Assembly: GCF_000313135.1 (NCBI RefSeq)
Contig: NW_004457538.1
Coordinates: forward strand, 303,135-367,134
DNA: 64,000 nucleotides
Source of the DNA: Acanthamoeba castellanii str. Neff
Lineage: Eukaryota; Discosea; Longamoebia; Acanthamoebidae
Reading direction: 5' to 3'
Below are positions 25,057-37,100 of this stretch, piece by piece. A model generated the notes under the pieces. It was not told the DNA's origin. It saw nothing but the letters and a program-made list of their open reading frames with translations, and ran no database searches. The first letter of the stretch is position 1. Each line of letters opens with the position of its first letter. The position numbers and the translations under genes were made by a program.

Positions 25057-26070
25057 GTTTTACAGTTTTTGTTGTTGTGTATGGCCAACAACAAGGAACT
25101 GTGGAAGCTCCTGAAGGAGGTATGCTTTTGTTTGTGAAGCCAATTATGCACCACAACTGCAGGACGTTCCTCCAGTACAAGCAGATCCAGGCAGGCAACA
25201 AGTACAAGATAAGCAAGAATGGTATGCTCCCCACCAGTATTTCTTATAATTATCCCATTGTGCTGACTGTACTCTCTTCCATCCTTCACTGAGCTCCTCA
25301 TTGCCTGCCAGAGACATGTACAGTTCCTGAGCAGGCCAGAAAGGTGGCCACACACCTCACAGACAGGGACTTTATCCACCTCAAGAACAATGTGGTAACT
25401 GGAGAGTGGGTATGTTCTCCTTTTCAATAGTTCTTGAAAGGCATACACATATGCAATGAATGTAGTCAATTTATGCTCCATTATTTTTATCACATCACAT
25501 TCACAATGAGTTGCAGTCATTATATGCTAATCTAATTGCTTGCTTTCCTCATCTTAGGATCATCACATCACCTGTGACAAGACAAACTTCTTCTGATCCT
25601 CAGCAATCCACACATCAACATCAAAGATGTTATCCCAGAGTTGCAAGAGAGGCTTCAACAGGAGACCCAAAGTGGGTCCACATTGCTCCTCAAGTGCATC
25701 AACTGAGTATGTATTTTGTTCATCTGACTTGGTGGCACATGCTCTTCTGACCTGCTTTCCAACCAACAATAAGTCATGTCTTCAACTATCACCAAAGCAC
25801 AAAGTGTCCTCAACTACACTCCACTTCATGCTACTCCACTTCATGCCTGCTTCCATCTCAACTTCAGCTACCACATCAATAGAGCTTCTGTGCAACCAAA
25901 AGAATCCAAGACCAACATCATCACAACAGCATCATCATTCACTCCAACCCAACCAACATCACATCCTGGATTTCAGCAGCCCAGACTGCAGCACATCAAC
26001 TCACCTCATCCAGTACCTCAACTTCTTCTCAACCTTCACCCCACTCCTCCATCTCAACCTCCACAGGCAT
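25057..26070 (+). mobile_element. Truncated, rearranged copy of the AT-rich island
   Basis: It matches the island in blocks. 25084-25167 matches 19801-19885 (GAGCTGTGGAAGCTCCTGAA-type exon, its donor and the following intron). 25168-25420 matches 20358-20600, so about 470 bases of the long exon are deleted. 25803-26000 matches 20640-20845. The segment 25440-25800 (intron plus an exon with TTCTTCTGATCCTCAGC) is absent from the first copy. Frames are broken throughout, so it is a dead fragment. A short block TTTTACAGTTTTTGTTG at 25057 also occurs at 17100. It lies in the region between the divergent ADCK1 and RFX genes. Confidence 0.8.
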
Positions 26071-26490
26071 TAAAAAAATCATTTAAATGAAAATGGATTT
26101 GTGCATGTGTTAGTTTTGTTTGGCTGTGCGAAATGTCTGGTGAGCACAAAAGGTCCGCGGCAAAATGAAGTTCGGCGAACCGCAAGAAGCCGCGGCATAA
26201 CACCGGACGGAAAACTGACGCAAAAGCGATGGTGCTCCTTCTTAGGCAGTCGATCTCTATGGCGTAGCCTCGACTGCGCGACACGTGGCTCTTTTCATTA
26301 CTGTTCAGCTCTCCCCATTGGCAGTCAACTAAATTTCCGATTTTAGCCTGTTTTGTGTTCAGCACACGGTTGGCCATTGGTCGCCGTTCCGCCTGTCGGG
26401 AGAGGCAGCAGTCGGAGACAAAGCGAGGCCGCCAACGCTAGCCATTTTATTTTTGGCTTGCGTCAACAAACACCTCCCACCGTCACCACC
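26071..26490 (+). promoter_or_regulatory. Promoter and 5' UTR region of the RFX gene
   Basis: About 420 bases, GC-richer than the repeat fragment to its left. Two inverted CCAAT boxes are visible as CCATTGG-type motifs near 26316 (CCCCATTGGCAG) and 26374 (GGCCATTGGTCG). No clear TATA. Confidence 0.45.
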
Positions 26491-27791
26491 ATGCAGCTCC
26501 ACAGCTCCACACCGCCGACCTACAACCAGTTCGAGCACAGCAACAAGCTCACCGGCCGCGAGCCCACCTCTTCTTCTGCCACGCCCTCGTCGCCGCAGCT
26601 TAGTCCTCCCGCGGGAGCCAGCCCGAGCTCGACCAGCCAAGGCCAAGTCCGGGCAGCCAAGGCCGTCACGCCCGCCACCGTCATCGCCTGGTTCGTTCTT
26701 TGGGCCTCCTTCCCAACAAGTCACGGTGCTGACTTTGCGTGAAGACGACGAGTTCTAGAACTCGTACATTTCTCCTCTCCTCTTGGCTCACGTTGTGGCG
26801 CGCACACACACACAGGCTGCGGGAGCACTACAAGTTGGGCAAGCATGGCTACTCGAAGAAGGCCGCCGTGTTCGCCCACTACCAGGCCCTGTGCGCGGAG
26901 CGGGGCGCCGACAGCAGCATCAGCTCCACGTTCTTCGGCAAGCTGGTCAAGCGGGCCTTCCCCGAGATCAAGACCATTCGCAAGGGTCCGCGCGGCAAGG
27001 TCGAGCAGTGCTACGACCGCTTGAAGCCCGTCGACCCCGCCAAGGCCTCCCGCGCGCGCTGGCTCGAACGCGTCAACCTCTACCTCGCCGCCCTCCAGGC
27101 CTCGGGGGCTCCCCAGCAGCCACCACCGGCGTCACACCCTGCCGCAGCCGCCCGTGCCCAGCCGGACCACCCCCACCACCACCACCACCCAAAGCAGCAA
27201 CAGCCGCGGCTGCTTCCTCCTCGCGCCTCGCCTCCCCTGCACCAGTCGCACTACTACGCGGCCGTGGAGGGAGGCGCCGGCGTCGGCCAGCCGGACCACC
27301 ACCACCACCACCACTACGCCAGCAGCCTGGACGGCGGCGGCGGCCACTACCTGGCGTCCCTGCTGCCCTCCTTCGATTCGCCCTCGCCGTCTTCGTCGTT
27401 TGCCTCATCACCGGCCCCTTCCTCCCCCTCCACCGAGCTGGCCCAGACGACGCCCCACGACCACGACCACCACCATCAGGACCCTCACGACTACGCGCAG
27501 CAGCAGCAGCAGCAGCAGCAGCCGCCGTACCGCGGGTACGCGAGCTTCGAGTCCGTGCAGCCCGCCGGCGCCTACGGTGTCGCGGCCCGCCAGGACAACA
27601 CCTCGTGGCCGCAGCCGCCGCAGCAGCCCGGACTCTCGGCCTACATGCCGGCGGCCACGATGGGCCACCACCATCGCCACCATCACCGCCAGGTGGCCGC
27701 GGGACCCTACACGACCCTTCTCGCTCAGGAGCCCTCGCCTCTCTACGCGGACCACCACCTCGACCACGCCTCCTTTGCTCTCTACCTCTAG
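26491..27791 (+). CDS. RFX-family transcription factor
   Basis: Two exons, 26491-26690 and 26816-27791; the split codon TG|G encodes the Trp of the DNA-binding domain. The winged-helix RFX domain reads ATVIAWLREHYKLGKHGYSK, then KAAVFAHYQALCAERGADSS, FFGKLVKRAFPEIKTIRKGP and RGKVEQCYDRLKP, matching the W-L-x-x-(N/H)-Y start, FGK, FP/LKTRR and RG residues of RFX proteins, which bind X-box DNA. Everything C-terminal (about 250 residues) is low-complexity His, Pro, Gln and Ser; the extended RFX dimerisation regions are not recognisable. The N-terminal 55 residues are Ser/Pro/Thr-rich. Length is far shorter than metazoan RFX1-3 and nearer minimal RFX4/5-type architectures. Stop TAG at 27789. Confidence 0.88.
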
Positions 27792-27996
27792 AGGTCGAGA
27801 GAAGAGAGAGAGAGAGAGGTTCACCCTCTCCATATTTATTGCACGGCCTGCCCTGTCCAGATGGCTCGGCAGACCTGCGACATTATGTACATTCACACTC
27901 GTCCCCCTCCAACATACGTAGCGTATCAAATATATAATTATTTATCATGCCAAAAGAAAAGCACCCGCAAACCCGTGCGTGGGGGAGGGGGGATAG

Positions 27997-30092
27997 TCAC
28001 GAGCTCGCCACCTGCTGCTGCTCGGCCGAGAGCTTGCGGTGGTGCTTGCTCACCTCGGAGCCCTCCCAGTGGGCATTGCCCAGGGGCTCGAAGAACTGCT
28101 CCCGCACGGCCACCAGGCACTCCTGCTCCGCCTGGTGTGGTTTGGGGGGGGGGCACCAACGGTGCGCCACACATACGTACAGCACCGAACGCAATCAGCT
28201 GCTGCGCGTATGAGTGTGAAAGAGAAGGGAGGGGTTGGGGGTGAGAGGTGCACGTGCCTCGGAGAGGCCGTTGAGGAGGACGTTGAGATTCTGCTCCATC
28301 TCCGGCCTGCGCACCGTGCCCACGAGGGTGGTGGTCACCTAACCACCACCACCACCACCACCAGCCACCACCACCACCACCACCAGCCACCACCACCACC
28401 ACCAGCCACCACCAGCCACCACCATCGGTTGCACACGGTTGGCAAACACTCGACCGAGAGCTGAAAGAAAGGAGAGCGGAGGCCAGTGAAGAAGGGGAGA
28501 GAGAGGTGTAGCACGCGCACCTCGTCGCGGGCGAAAGCAAAGTGGAGGGCGAGCTTGCTGATGCTCACGCCCTTGGCGCGGCAGTACTCGGCCGCCTCCC
28601 TGCACGCCCGCTTGAGGCCATCGGAGGCCGGATGCCACGCCGGCGGGCCGGCGTCGGTGAGCAGACCCATCGACACGGGCGCCGCGTTGATCACCCCTTG
28701 GGAGGCAAGAGGAGGATAACCACGCGTGTGGGGGCCAAACAACAACAACAGCACGAGGAGGAGGAGGACCATTCATTTATACAGCGCCACATGTGGCGGT
28801 GGGGGGGAGGAGAGGAGCGTACCGACGCCCCGCTCGTGGAAGTAGGGGAGGTAGGCGAGGAGGGTGGTGTCGTGCAGGGTGCAGCGCGAGTAGGACAGGA
28901 CCGTGTCGATCTGGATGTGCGGGTTGGCCACGGCGTTACGCTCGATCACCTCCCTTGATACACCCCCCCCCCACACCAACCAACCAACCAACCAAACGAC
29001 GCGGCGAGCGGACCATCAGTGAACCGACTCTGCTCCGCACACCGCCCACAACGGGAGAAAAGAAGCCCGTGGAAGGGAGAGGGGAGTGGGGTGGGTGGGG
29101 TACTTGAGTTTGTCGAGCGGGTAGCCGGTGATGCCGATGAAGCGGGCCTTGCCGCTGGCCCTGATCTGGTGGAGCGCGGGCAGGGTCTCCCGGATGATGA
29201 CGTCGAGCGAGGGCGCAAACTCCAGGTCGTGAACCTGGATGACGTCCACATAGTCGACCTGGAGCAGGCGCAGACTGTCCTCCACCGAGCGCAGCGTGCG
29301 CTCGTACGAAAAGTCGAACATCTTGGCGGCCTCCAGCTCGTAGCGGCCCACCTGCTCCCCGACCACCACCACGTCCACGACCACCACGACCACGACCACG
29401 ACCACCACGACCACCACGACGACCGCACGTACGTACGTACGCATGTGCGACTCCACCAAAACGCGGCACTTCGTTGATACAGTATAGTGGCCGGGGTAGG
29501 GCAAGGCGCCTACCTTGGTGGTGATGTAGTAGGCCTCCCGCGGAATCCCACTTAGCAACCGGCCCAGCCGCCTGCCGCCAGCCGCCACCAGCAAGAACCA
29601 CCAGCGACATCATCATCATCCTCACGTGTTGGTTTGGTTGGCCGGCCCCATGGTCGATGGCGAGGGAAGAGGGGACTAGTGGGGGTGGGGGGCGCACTCT
29701 TCGGACTTGCCCTGGCCGTACCAGGGCGCCGTATCGATGAGGTTCACGCCGCGCTTGAGCAGGGTGTGCAGCACCAGACGAGCCTCTTCCTCGTCGACTG
29801 CGCCGTAGAGAGCCCCGAAGCTCGTGCCCCCCACCGAGAGCGCCGACGCCTGCGCCCGAGGAGACACGCGCACATGCACACACACAACACACACTCTCAC
29901 TGAGTGCCGGCTTCCAGGTGCAGCCCCGCCACAAAAGGGAGGAAGGGGGCGTACACGAAGGCCAGTGCGGCCCAGCTCTCGGAAGAAGCACGATGGCAGG
30001 AACGTGTCCGGGTCGTGGAACCCCTCCACGAAGGTGGCCACAGACGCAGCAGCAGCAGCAGCAGCAGATGGGTAAGTAGCCGTGGCGCTCAT
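27997..30092 (-). CDS. Aldo/keto reductase, L-galactose dehydrogenase type
   Basis: NAD(P)-dependent TIM-barrel oxidoreductase. ATG 30092 (MSATATYPSAAAAAAAS; the Ala run is CAG/GCAGCA-encoded). Motifs in order: FRELGRTGLRV (about 29965), SALSVGGTSFGALYGAVDEE, GVNLIDTAPWYGQGKSEE (catalytic Asp and Tyr, about 29730), IPREAYYITTK (catalytic Lys, about 29540), DSLRLLQVDYVDVIQVHDLE (catalytic His, about 29240), ASGKARFIGITGYPLDKLK, IDTVLSYSRCTLHDTTLL (about 28890), GVINAAPVSMGLLTDAGPPA (about 28690), KGVSISKLALHFAFARDEV and a C-terminal NAD(P)-site segment TTLVGTVRRPEMEQNLNVLL (about 28310). Stop at 27997. The sequence order resembles plant L-galactose dehydrogenase and related D-threo-aldose dehydrogenases. 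Substrate is inferred only by family. About seven exons. It diverges from the HAUS3-like gene. Confidence 0.85.
28339..28424. repeat. CCACCACCACCAG-type intronic repeat
   Basis: CCA/CCAG array in an intron of the aldo/keto reductase gene; same repeat family as at 2390 and 13460. Confidence 0.9.
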
Positions 30093-30718
30093 CGCACGAG
30101 CTTGGTTTGCTTTGCTTTGTGTTCTTTTGTTTTTCACAGGTTTTATTTACTTTTTTTGCAGGCATTAATCCGAATTAAGATCTTGGGCGGTCGAGCCTGC
30201 CAGGCGGGCCATCAGGGCGTGATGGACGCAGTGCGACAACTGGGAGCGCAGCGGCGCGGGTAACCACCAAGCTCACATCAGTCCGCAAATGACCTACACC
30301 TGACGCAAACGATAGTGTCAGCTAAATCAAAAAAGACTGTAAAAAAGCGGAGGAAAAGGAGGGTCCTCAGATAGAAGTAATGAGTATCGATCACAGTGAT
30401 TCAGTGAGATTCCCACTTCAGTGTTACATCCTTGTGCCGGTTGTTCATCTTGGGAGATGTGAGTTTTAGGTACCTAGGTCTGTGAATTGCTGGCCAAGGT
30501 GGCCGACGGGCGAAACTTCAGGACATGGCGAAGGGAGGAGTTGAAAAGATTGGGGAGGTCCGGGCAGTGGAGCGTAACAAAGAAGAAAGAAGAGGCCTTG
30601 GCGCAAGGTCCCGCCTCCGTCACTTATTTAAGGTGGCGGGAAATGGCGCCAAAGTGTTGGCGCCAAAAACCTCTGCGAAAAACAAACAAGCAGAAATCAG
30701 GAGTGGAAGCGGACCAGG
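30093..30718. promoter_or_regulatory. Divergent promoter, aldo/keto reductase / HAUS3-like gene, with E2F-like cluster
   Basis: No gene seen. Close to the HAUS3-like ATG lie three E2F-like sites: GGCGGGAAA at 30635-30643, TGGCGCCAAA at 30644-30653 and TTGGCGCCAAAAA at 30657-30669. A TATA-like TTATTTAA sits at 30624-30631. The sites are 50-84 bases upstream of the ATG at 30719. Confidence 0.6.
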
Positions 30719-33700
30719 ATGGAGAGTCTCAACAAAAAGAAGAATGCCCTCGATTTTGCCATGTTTCTCAAAGAGATTGGTTATAGCTCCACAGCCCGTG
30801 CTCAGGATTTCGAGTGGCTGTTCGACTACCCCTCCACCCGGCCCTTTCTCAAGTTTCTCGCAAGCTCCATAAGTAGCAGCAAGAATGTTTTGTCGAGCGA
30901 CGAAGTGTCTCAGTACGATGCAATCCTCTTTTATTATTATTGTTATAATGATTTAGTTGAAATAGTAACTCTCCGCCTCACTCACCGTCGACTTTTCACG
31001 CTGCAGCTGTCGAGGCATTCCGCCAAAGGACTACAAAACGGTGCCTCCTCTCCTCCTGCACCTTTGTCCGACAGTGTAGGGGCTCAAGAGTTTTCTCCCA
31101 GGGAGCCGAGTTGGAAGAGGCACTACTTCGACTGGACCGTCTAGACGATGATGCAGAGCAGGAGAGCGAAGCCGAACTGCTGCGGTACTTGCACCTTCTT
31201 GAAGACCAGCGCTAGCCGACACATTTTCGCGCATGGTCCTTACATACCCAGGAGGGCATTGCAGGGGCGAGGTGGATGCCATGGAAGCCGAGGTGCAACG
31301 CCTCCAGAACCGGCTCAGTGCCCTGGAGTCCAAGCGCGACAAGCTCCACACGCTCTCGTCTGGCTGCCAGCGACAAACGGCGGCCCTCGTGACCGAAGAG
31401 CAAGAACATCGAGACCACGTACTCAAGGTGGAGAAACAGCTGGCGAAGGAGTATGACGAAGTACTTCAACTCTTCTGACCTGAGACGAGCAGCCGCCGCG
31501 CGCGCGTGTGTGCGTGTGTGCGCGTGTGCATGACACTCACTGCCATTGTGCGGCACACCGTGCTGCCTGCGTCTCGGTAAAGATGGGGAGCGCGTTGACA
31601 GAGCTGGCGAATGTCGTGGAGCCGCTGTTCCTCGGTCTCGAGGGGCAGCTCGACGAGGGCGAATGCGGCAAAGAAAACGTGCGGGCTTCTACACCGCAAC
31701 CTACGGCCTACGCTGTCGGGACCTGCTCCCTGCCCTTCACCCCGCTGCATGCGATCGCCCTCGACGAGTACGTGGCGCTCGAAAAGAGCCTCGCCAGCAA
31801 GGTAGAACCCCCACATCTTTTCTGCCCATCAACGCGGGCGCGCGCGTGTGTATGCATACACCTCTATGCGCCTGGCTGACCTCGACGGGCGCGCACGGAC
31901 CAGCTCCGCGGGCATTTGCGAGCTCTCAACCGTCCGCGTGGCAGCTCCTCCCCGGCTTCTGAAACAGAACGCACGCGCTATTTGTCGCACGAGGACTTCA
32001 ACCCCGAAGTCCAACGACTCAAGAGAATGCACGTGTCCCTCCCCACGTTGGGTCCCTCTCTCTGTCTCTCTCTTTCTCTCCTGCTGGGGTCCTCCCCTTC
32101 TAACCTCTCTCTCTCTCTCTGCCGGCAACTTCAGTTTCCCTCTCGGCGAAAGCAAGTACGTGGAGGCCCTGATGGAGCTGAGCCGGGCCAGAGGCTCCTT
32201 TTCGGCGTTGCAGACGTTCGGCGCGTCGCGCTATGCCGACATGTCCGACCTTGCCGTCAAGTACGCCCCGCGAACGCGTGACCGAAAACCGTTTAATCCG
32301 TCGTCCGTGGTCTCTCTTTTGACGCATGCGGTCGGGTTCGGGTTGCGTTTGGGCGAGCAGACAGCGAATAGCGGAGGTCGAAGGGGCGCTGGCCAAGATG
32401 GACGAGACCATCGCTCGCCACAAGCAGAAGACCCTGCCCCAGCTCTGGAACGCGCTCTCGGCATTGAGAGTGCTGCCCGTCCTGCACGCCGACTACGACG
32501 CCAAGCTCGAGCGACAAGGCAAGCGCAGCCACGTGCTGGATCGGGTGCGTGATTGGTTTGATTCTGCGCTTTGAGTTTGCTTTCGAGAAATTGGCTGTTT
32601 ATCGCGGCAGCCTCGCTATGCTAACGCCTGTGCACCTCGATGACCATCGGCGTCGTCGTAGGCCGCCACCGTGCTCGTGGGCCAAGAGGCGCGGCACAAG
32701 CTGCTGCACGCGGCCATGCAGCAGGAGCGCGAGAGACAGCGCCAGCTGTACGGCCTCATGTCGTCCCTCCTGAGCGAACTCACTGATCATGCTGCCGCAC
32801 TCCAACGCACCTTGGTACCCACCCACCTACCCACCCACCCACCCACCCGCCTACCCACGTAATCGATCCGGGGCAAGTTATTTTTCTTAACGCTCCGGCC
32901 ATATGGTGCAACACGTCGCTCTCTCTCGCCTCTCTCTCTCTCTCTCGTTATCCAGGGCTTCGTCTCGCGCACGCCGGGTGCTCTCTCAGGGGCGGCTGGT
33001 GTCGATCCCACCATGGCGCGCGTGGACCAGTTGCTAACAAACGGCAGCACCGCCCCTTGGCCGTCCCCACACGCGGGCGAGTCGTCCACCACCACCAGCA
33101 GCAGCAGCACTACCGCTATTTGTGGTGGTAGCGACGCGGCTCTGGTGGAATCGGCGCACGTCCTGGTACAGCGGCTGTCTGCCGCGCATGCTGTGATGCA
33201 CGCGCTGCGCACGGCTCAGGAGAGGACTCTCGCAGAAGCGTACGTGTGGCCTGCAGCGTCCCCCCCCCGCGCGGAGAGGTCGAGCATTGGCTGCCCCCCC
33301 CAACCCATGGCTGATGCTGCTGCTTGAGAGGTGCGTGCCACTGACTCTGTGCTGACTTACGCAACCATTTTTTTTAAAAAAAATCCACACCCGTGCAGGG
33401 AGCAGCAGGCCAACCAGATATGCGCTCTCGCGTGCCCCCCTGGAGCCCAAGACCACGTGCAGCTCACGTCGCCCGTACCACTACTGCTCCATCTCTTTCT
33501 CTCTCTTCAGTGCCGCGTTTTGATTCCCCGCTTCCTTGTCGCCGTCCGTTGTTGTTGTGCTGATCATCTCTTATGTTTGTGTATGTATGGCGGTGGTGGT
33601 GGTGGGTGGCTGGTGGTGGGTGGGTGGGTGGTGGTGGTGGTGGTGGTGGTGGTGGTGGTGCACATCCGCCAGGCGATGCGGCATGGCGTCGATAAGCTCG

Positions 33701-33956
33701 AGGCGGCCCTCCACGAGCTGCAGATCGCTGTGGACGGGGTGGCCGGGGACTACAAGATGAAGCAGACGGTACTGCTCCACCTCCCCGAGAATGGGGAATC
33801 CGCGCATTTCCTGTATCTGGCGCCCACAAGGTGGTGATCCCCCCCCCAATGCATGCCCCCCTCCCGCAACAGGCGCTTCAGCACAACGCGAAGGAGGCTG
33901 CCGTGGAGAGGGACCTGTTCGAGCGCTTCTTCACCGACGCCTACGTGCCCCTGTAA
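30719..33956 (+). CDS. HAUS3/AUG3-like augmin complex subunit
   Basis: The augmin complex recruits gamma-tubulin to existing microtubules to branch spindle microtubules. ATG 30719 opens the conserved N-terminal module: DFAMFLKEIGYSSTARAQDF, FEWLFDYPSTRPFLKFLASS and SKNVLSSDEVSQYDAI, matching the (F/C)xxLxxxGY...FxWLF...FLxW...NVLS pattern of HAUS3/AUG3. Nearly all later exons are coiled coil: AMEAEVQRLQNRLSALESKR (31258 on), VEKQLAKEYDEVLQL, IAEVEGALAKMDETIARHKQ (32370), AALQRTL, ESAHVLVQRLSAAHAVMHAL, AMRHGVDKLEAALHELQIAV and NAKEAAVERDLFERFFTDAY, ending YVPL with TAA 33954-33956. Around 11 exons. The assignment rests mainly on the N-terminal module, domain order and the VERDLFERFF tail. Confidence 0.78.
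33597..33660. repeat. GGTGGTGGT-type intronic repeat
   Basis: GGT-rich array immediately before the acceptor of the exon starting AMRHGVDKL in the HAUS3-like gene. Confidence 0.9.
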
Positions 33957-34164
33957 GTCATGCTCCTCGAGCGACCCACACACACACAGCAACGCACAGC
34001 AACACACACATCCACAACACGGCACCCACACCCCATCCCCAGAGGGGACCCCTCCCAAAAATTGGGGAAGGCCATCGGCCGCCTGTGGGTGTGTGTGTGT
34101 GTGTGTGAGTTGTGTGTGTGTGTGTGTGTTGTGTGTGTGATGGTGCACCTCCCAAATTTTAAAG
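33957..34164. other. Convergent intergenic spacer with CA/GT repeats
   Basis: CACACA and GTGTGT runs between two convergent genes. An 18-base arm, CCTCCCAAAATTTTGG-like on both sides (34045-34065 CTCCCAAAAATTGG; 34146-34160 CTCCCAAATTTT), gives some symmetry. No gene. Confidence 0.4.
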
Positions 34165-37100
34165 TTATGGTGGTGGGGTGTGGTTGTGTGTGTGATGGTG
34201 GTCGTCAGACGGCTCCTCGGGGAAGACCGAGCAGGAGAAATCGAACTCGACGGTGAAGGTGGTGTTGACGAGGTTCTTGTTGGAGAGCAGTTGGTAGGTG
34301 CCCGGCTTGAGCAAGGGCGGCGTCGAGGTGGTCGTGCCGCGCTCCAGCAGCACGTCCGGCACGGGCTGCGGGCCGCTGAAGGAGGCTCTCGACCGAGGTG
34401 ACGCGGTAGAGGCCGGGCTCCTGGATGACGATCTCGAGGGTGTTGCCCGGCCGGAGCGCGGCGTAGTCCCAGCGCGTCTGGATCTGCTTCACGCGGGCGA
34501 CGTCGGCCGGCACGTCGAGGCGGTACATGATGAGCGTGTAGGTGGCCCGCCTGCAGGTTGGTGATGGCCAGCCTCTCGCCCGTCTCGAGCGTGTCTCGCA
34601 GGATGATGACCTCAAAGTCCTTGATCGTCGCCGCCGTCTGCGCGAAGGGCAGGAAGCAGCACTGCGTGTTGTTGCCGCCGCACACGCCGCACAAGTCGCG
34701 TTTGGTATCCGACCACGGGACGCGTCGCAGCCCGCGCACTGCGTGTTGTTGCCGCCGCACTCGTAGCACTGGTCCAGCTGACCCGCCGGGCACGAGCACG
34801 CCGGGTCGGTGATGACGTGCTGGCACCAGGCGCGAGTTCAACGCCGACAGGGACTGCGCCGGCCAGTACTTCTGCCGCCGACCCACACCTCGCAATCGGC
34901 CAGCACGGCGGTGCCGTTGCACACGCTGGCGCAGTTCTGCCACGAGTTGGGCACGAAGCCGTCGCCTGGGACGTAGCACGCGCTGCAGTCGTCCCGCGTC
35001 GCGTTGCCGAAGCACCGCGCCTGGCAGTCCTTGTCGGCATTGGGCACAACGCCGGTGGTGCCCTCGACGCACTTGCCGCAGTCGTCGACGTGGGCCGAGC
35101 CCTTGCAGACGTTGTTGCAGTCGACCGTGTAGCCGCTGCCGTTGTAGTAGGCCTCGGGCGTGACGCACACACCGCACGGGTTGTAGCGCGCGGTGCCGTT
35201 GCACGCGCCCAGGCAGTCCTTGAACTCGTTCACGTCCCTCCCGGACGAGCCGCCCACGCACACGCCGCACTCCACGGTCGCGCTGCCGAAGCACAGGCTG
35301 GCGCAGTCCAGCTCGTTCGCCGCGCAGCAGGTGCCCCACTTGTCCACGACTCCGCCGCACGAGGTGGCCTGCCGCTCGGCCGCCGCCATCGCGGCCGTGC
35401 CACTTGTCTCGTCCTGGTCGAACCGCTTGGGAGTCGTGCCGTTGTTGAAGCCGCACACCTCGCTCTCCCTGATGGCGCACACGCCCGCGCAAGTCGTTGA
35501 CATTGGACTCTACTCACACGACACACATGACACACATGACACACACGACACACACGACACACACGACACACACGACACATGTGGTGTGTTAGAGGGCCGA
35601 CAATGCATAGGGAGCGAATGCTAATGAATGAATGAATGAATGAACGAATGACTAAATGACTGACTGAAGGAAGGAATGGCATACGTCGAGTCCGGAGGTG
35701 CCGCCGACGCAGCGCAGGCATTCGTTGATCCGGGCCGTGCCGCCGCACACGCCGGCGCAGTCGACCTTGGCGGTGCCCAGGCACACGCCGGTGCAGTCGC
35801 GCACGGCGTTGCCGTTGCAGGTGCCGCGCAGTCCATGCCGTGGGAGACGTCGAGGCCAGTGTTGCCGCCGATGCAGTGGCCGCACGGGTTGAGCACGCGC
35901 GGGCCGCCGCACTCGCCGGCGCAGTCGGTCAGGTAGGCGTGTGTGTCGCGGTTGGCGCCGCATTGGCCGCAGAACTGGGGTGGAGCCGTTACATATGCCC
36001 ATGCAGTCCTTGGCGAAGCCCGCGACGCGGCCGGTGGAGCCGCCCGTGCAGAAGCCGCACTCGTCGATGGTGGCGGTGCCGTTGCACACGCCGGCGCAGT
36101 CCTTGGCCTTCTCCGGGTCGTAGGCGTCGACGAACGGGTCATAGCACACGTTGCACGCGTCGCGGCGCGCACGGCCGCGCGGGGTGCCCTTGCAATCGAG
36201 GCACGAGAGGCCGTTGCCGCCGCACACGCCGCACGCGTCCTTCTGGGTCGGACGGGTCGACGATGATGGTGCCGTGGAGGGCCGGGTTGTTGGAGTCGTG
36301 CCACACGTAGAGGCCCGGAGCGCGGCCTATCCGCCGTCGTCGTCGTCGTGGTCGTCGTCATGGTCGTCCTGCTGCTGGTAGTCCTCGTAGTAGGATAGCA
36401 GCTCCCGCTTGCGCTGGGCCGCGGTCTGCTGCACCTCGGAAGCAACGGTCGAATTGGCTGCCTCTTCGGCGAGCAGCGCGCTGAGGTGGTCCAGCTGCCG
36501 CTTGCGCGAATCCAGCATCGACAGTGCGAGCTTGCGCAGGGAGAACGCCGGCTGCAGCTGCGCCCCCGCCGGTGTTGAGCCGAGCAGCGCCTTGCCGCGG
36601 TTCTTGGCATTGCTGCTGCGGCGGTGGTTCTTAAGCAGCTGCTGGGCCGCCGCGTGGCGCCTCTGCTCCTCGAGGATGGCCTGGCGGGGCGCGTCTCGCA
36701 CTCACTCAGGCGCCGCGCCGATTGGTCGGTCGATAATTCGAAATCCTCCTGGTGGTCGTCGTGTTCCGGCGCAGCAGATGCCGTTCATGACAAAGTCCTC
36801 CACCAGCTCCTCCTCGTCGTCGTCATCGCCGCCAACGTAGTGGCTCTCGCTGCGGCGCCTCTCCTGGCGTGCCTGGCGCAGGCCACGAAGGCGCGCCTCC
36901 GATACGCGGCGCATCGGTTCGTCCACGCGCCTAGGTGGGTGAGTGTAGTGCTGATGATGGTTAGTTGTAAGAAGATCATCGTCATCGTCATTGGCATCGT
37001 CATCGTCATCGTCATCGGCATCATCATCGTAAGAGATCAGAAAGAAAGCGCACCAGCCGGGGAAACGGGAAAGGCCGAGCATGTCGTCGTCGTCGGCGAT

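Noticed and set aside
34045..34160. Inverted CTCCCAAAATTT arms in a convergent spacer as a hairpin terminator or element
   Set aside because: Arms are short and separated by GT repeats; eukaryotic context gives no reason to call a terminator.
34817..35500. Plus-strand 227-codon open frame
   Set aside because: Antisense of CGVC-type repeats; Ala/Val/His-rich shadow.
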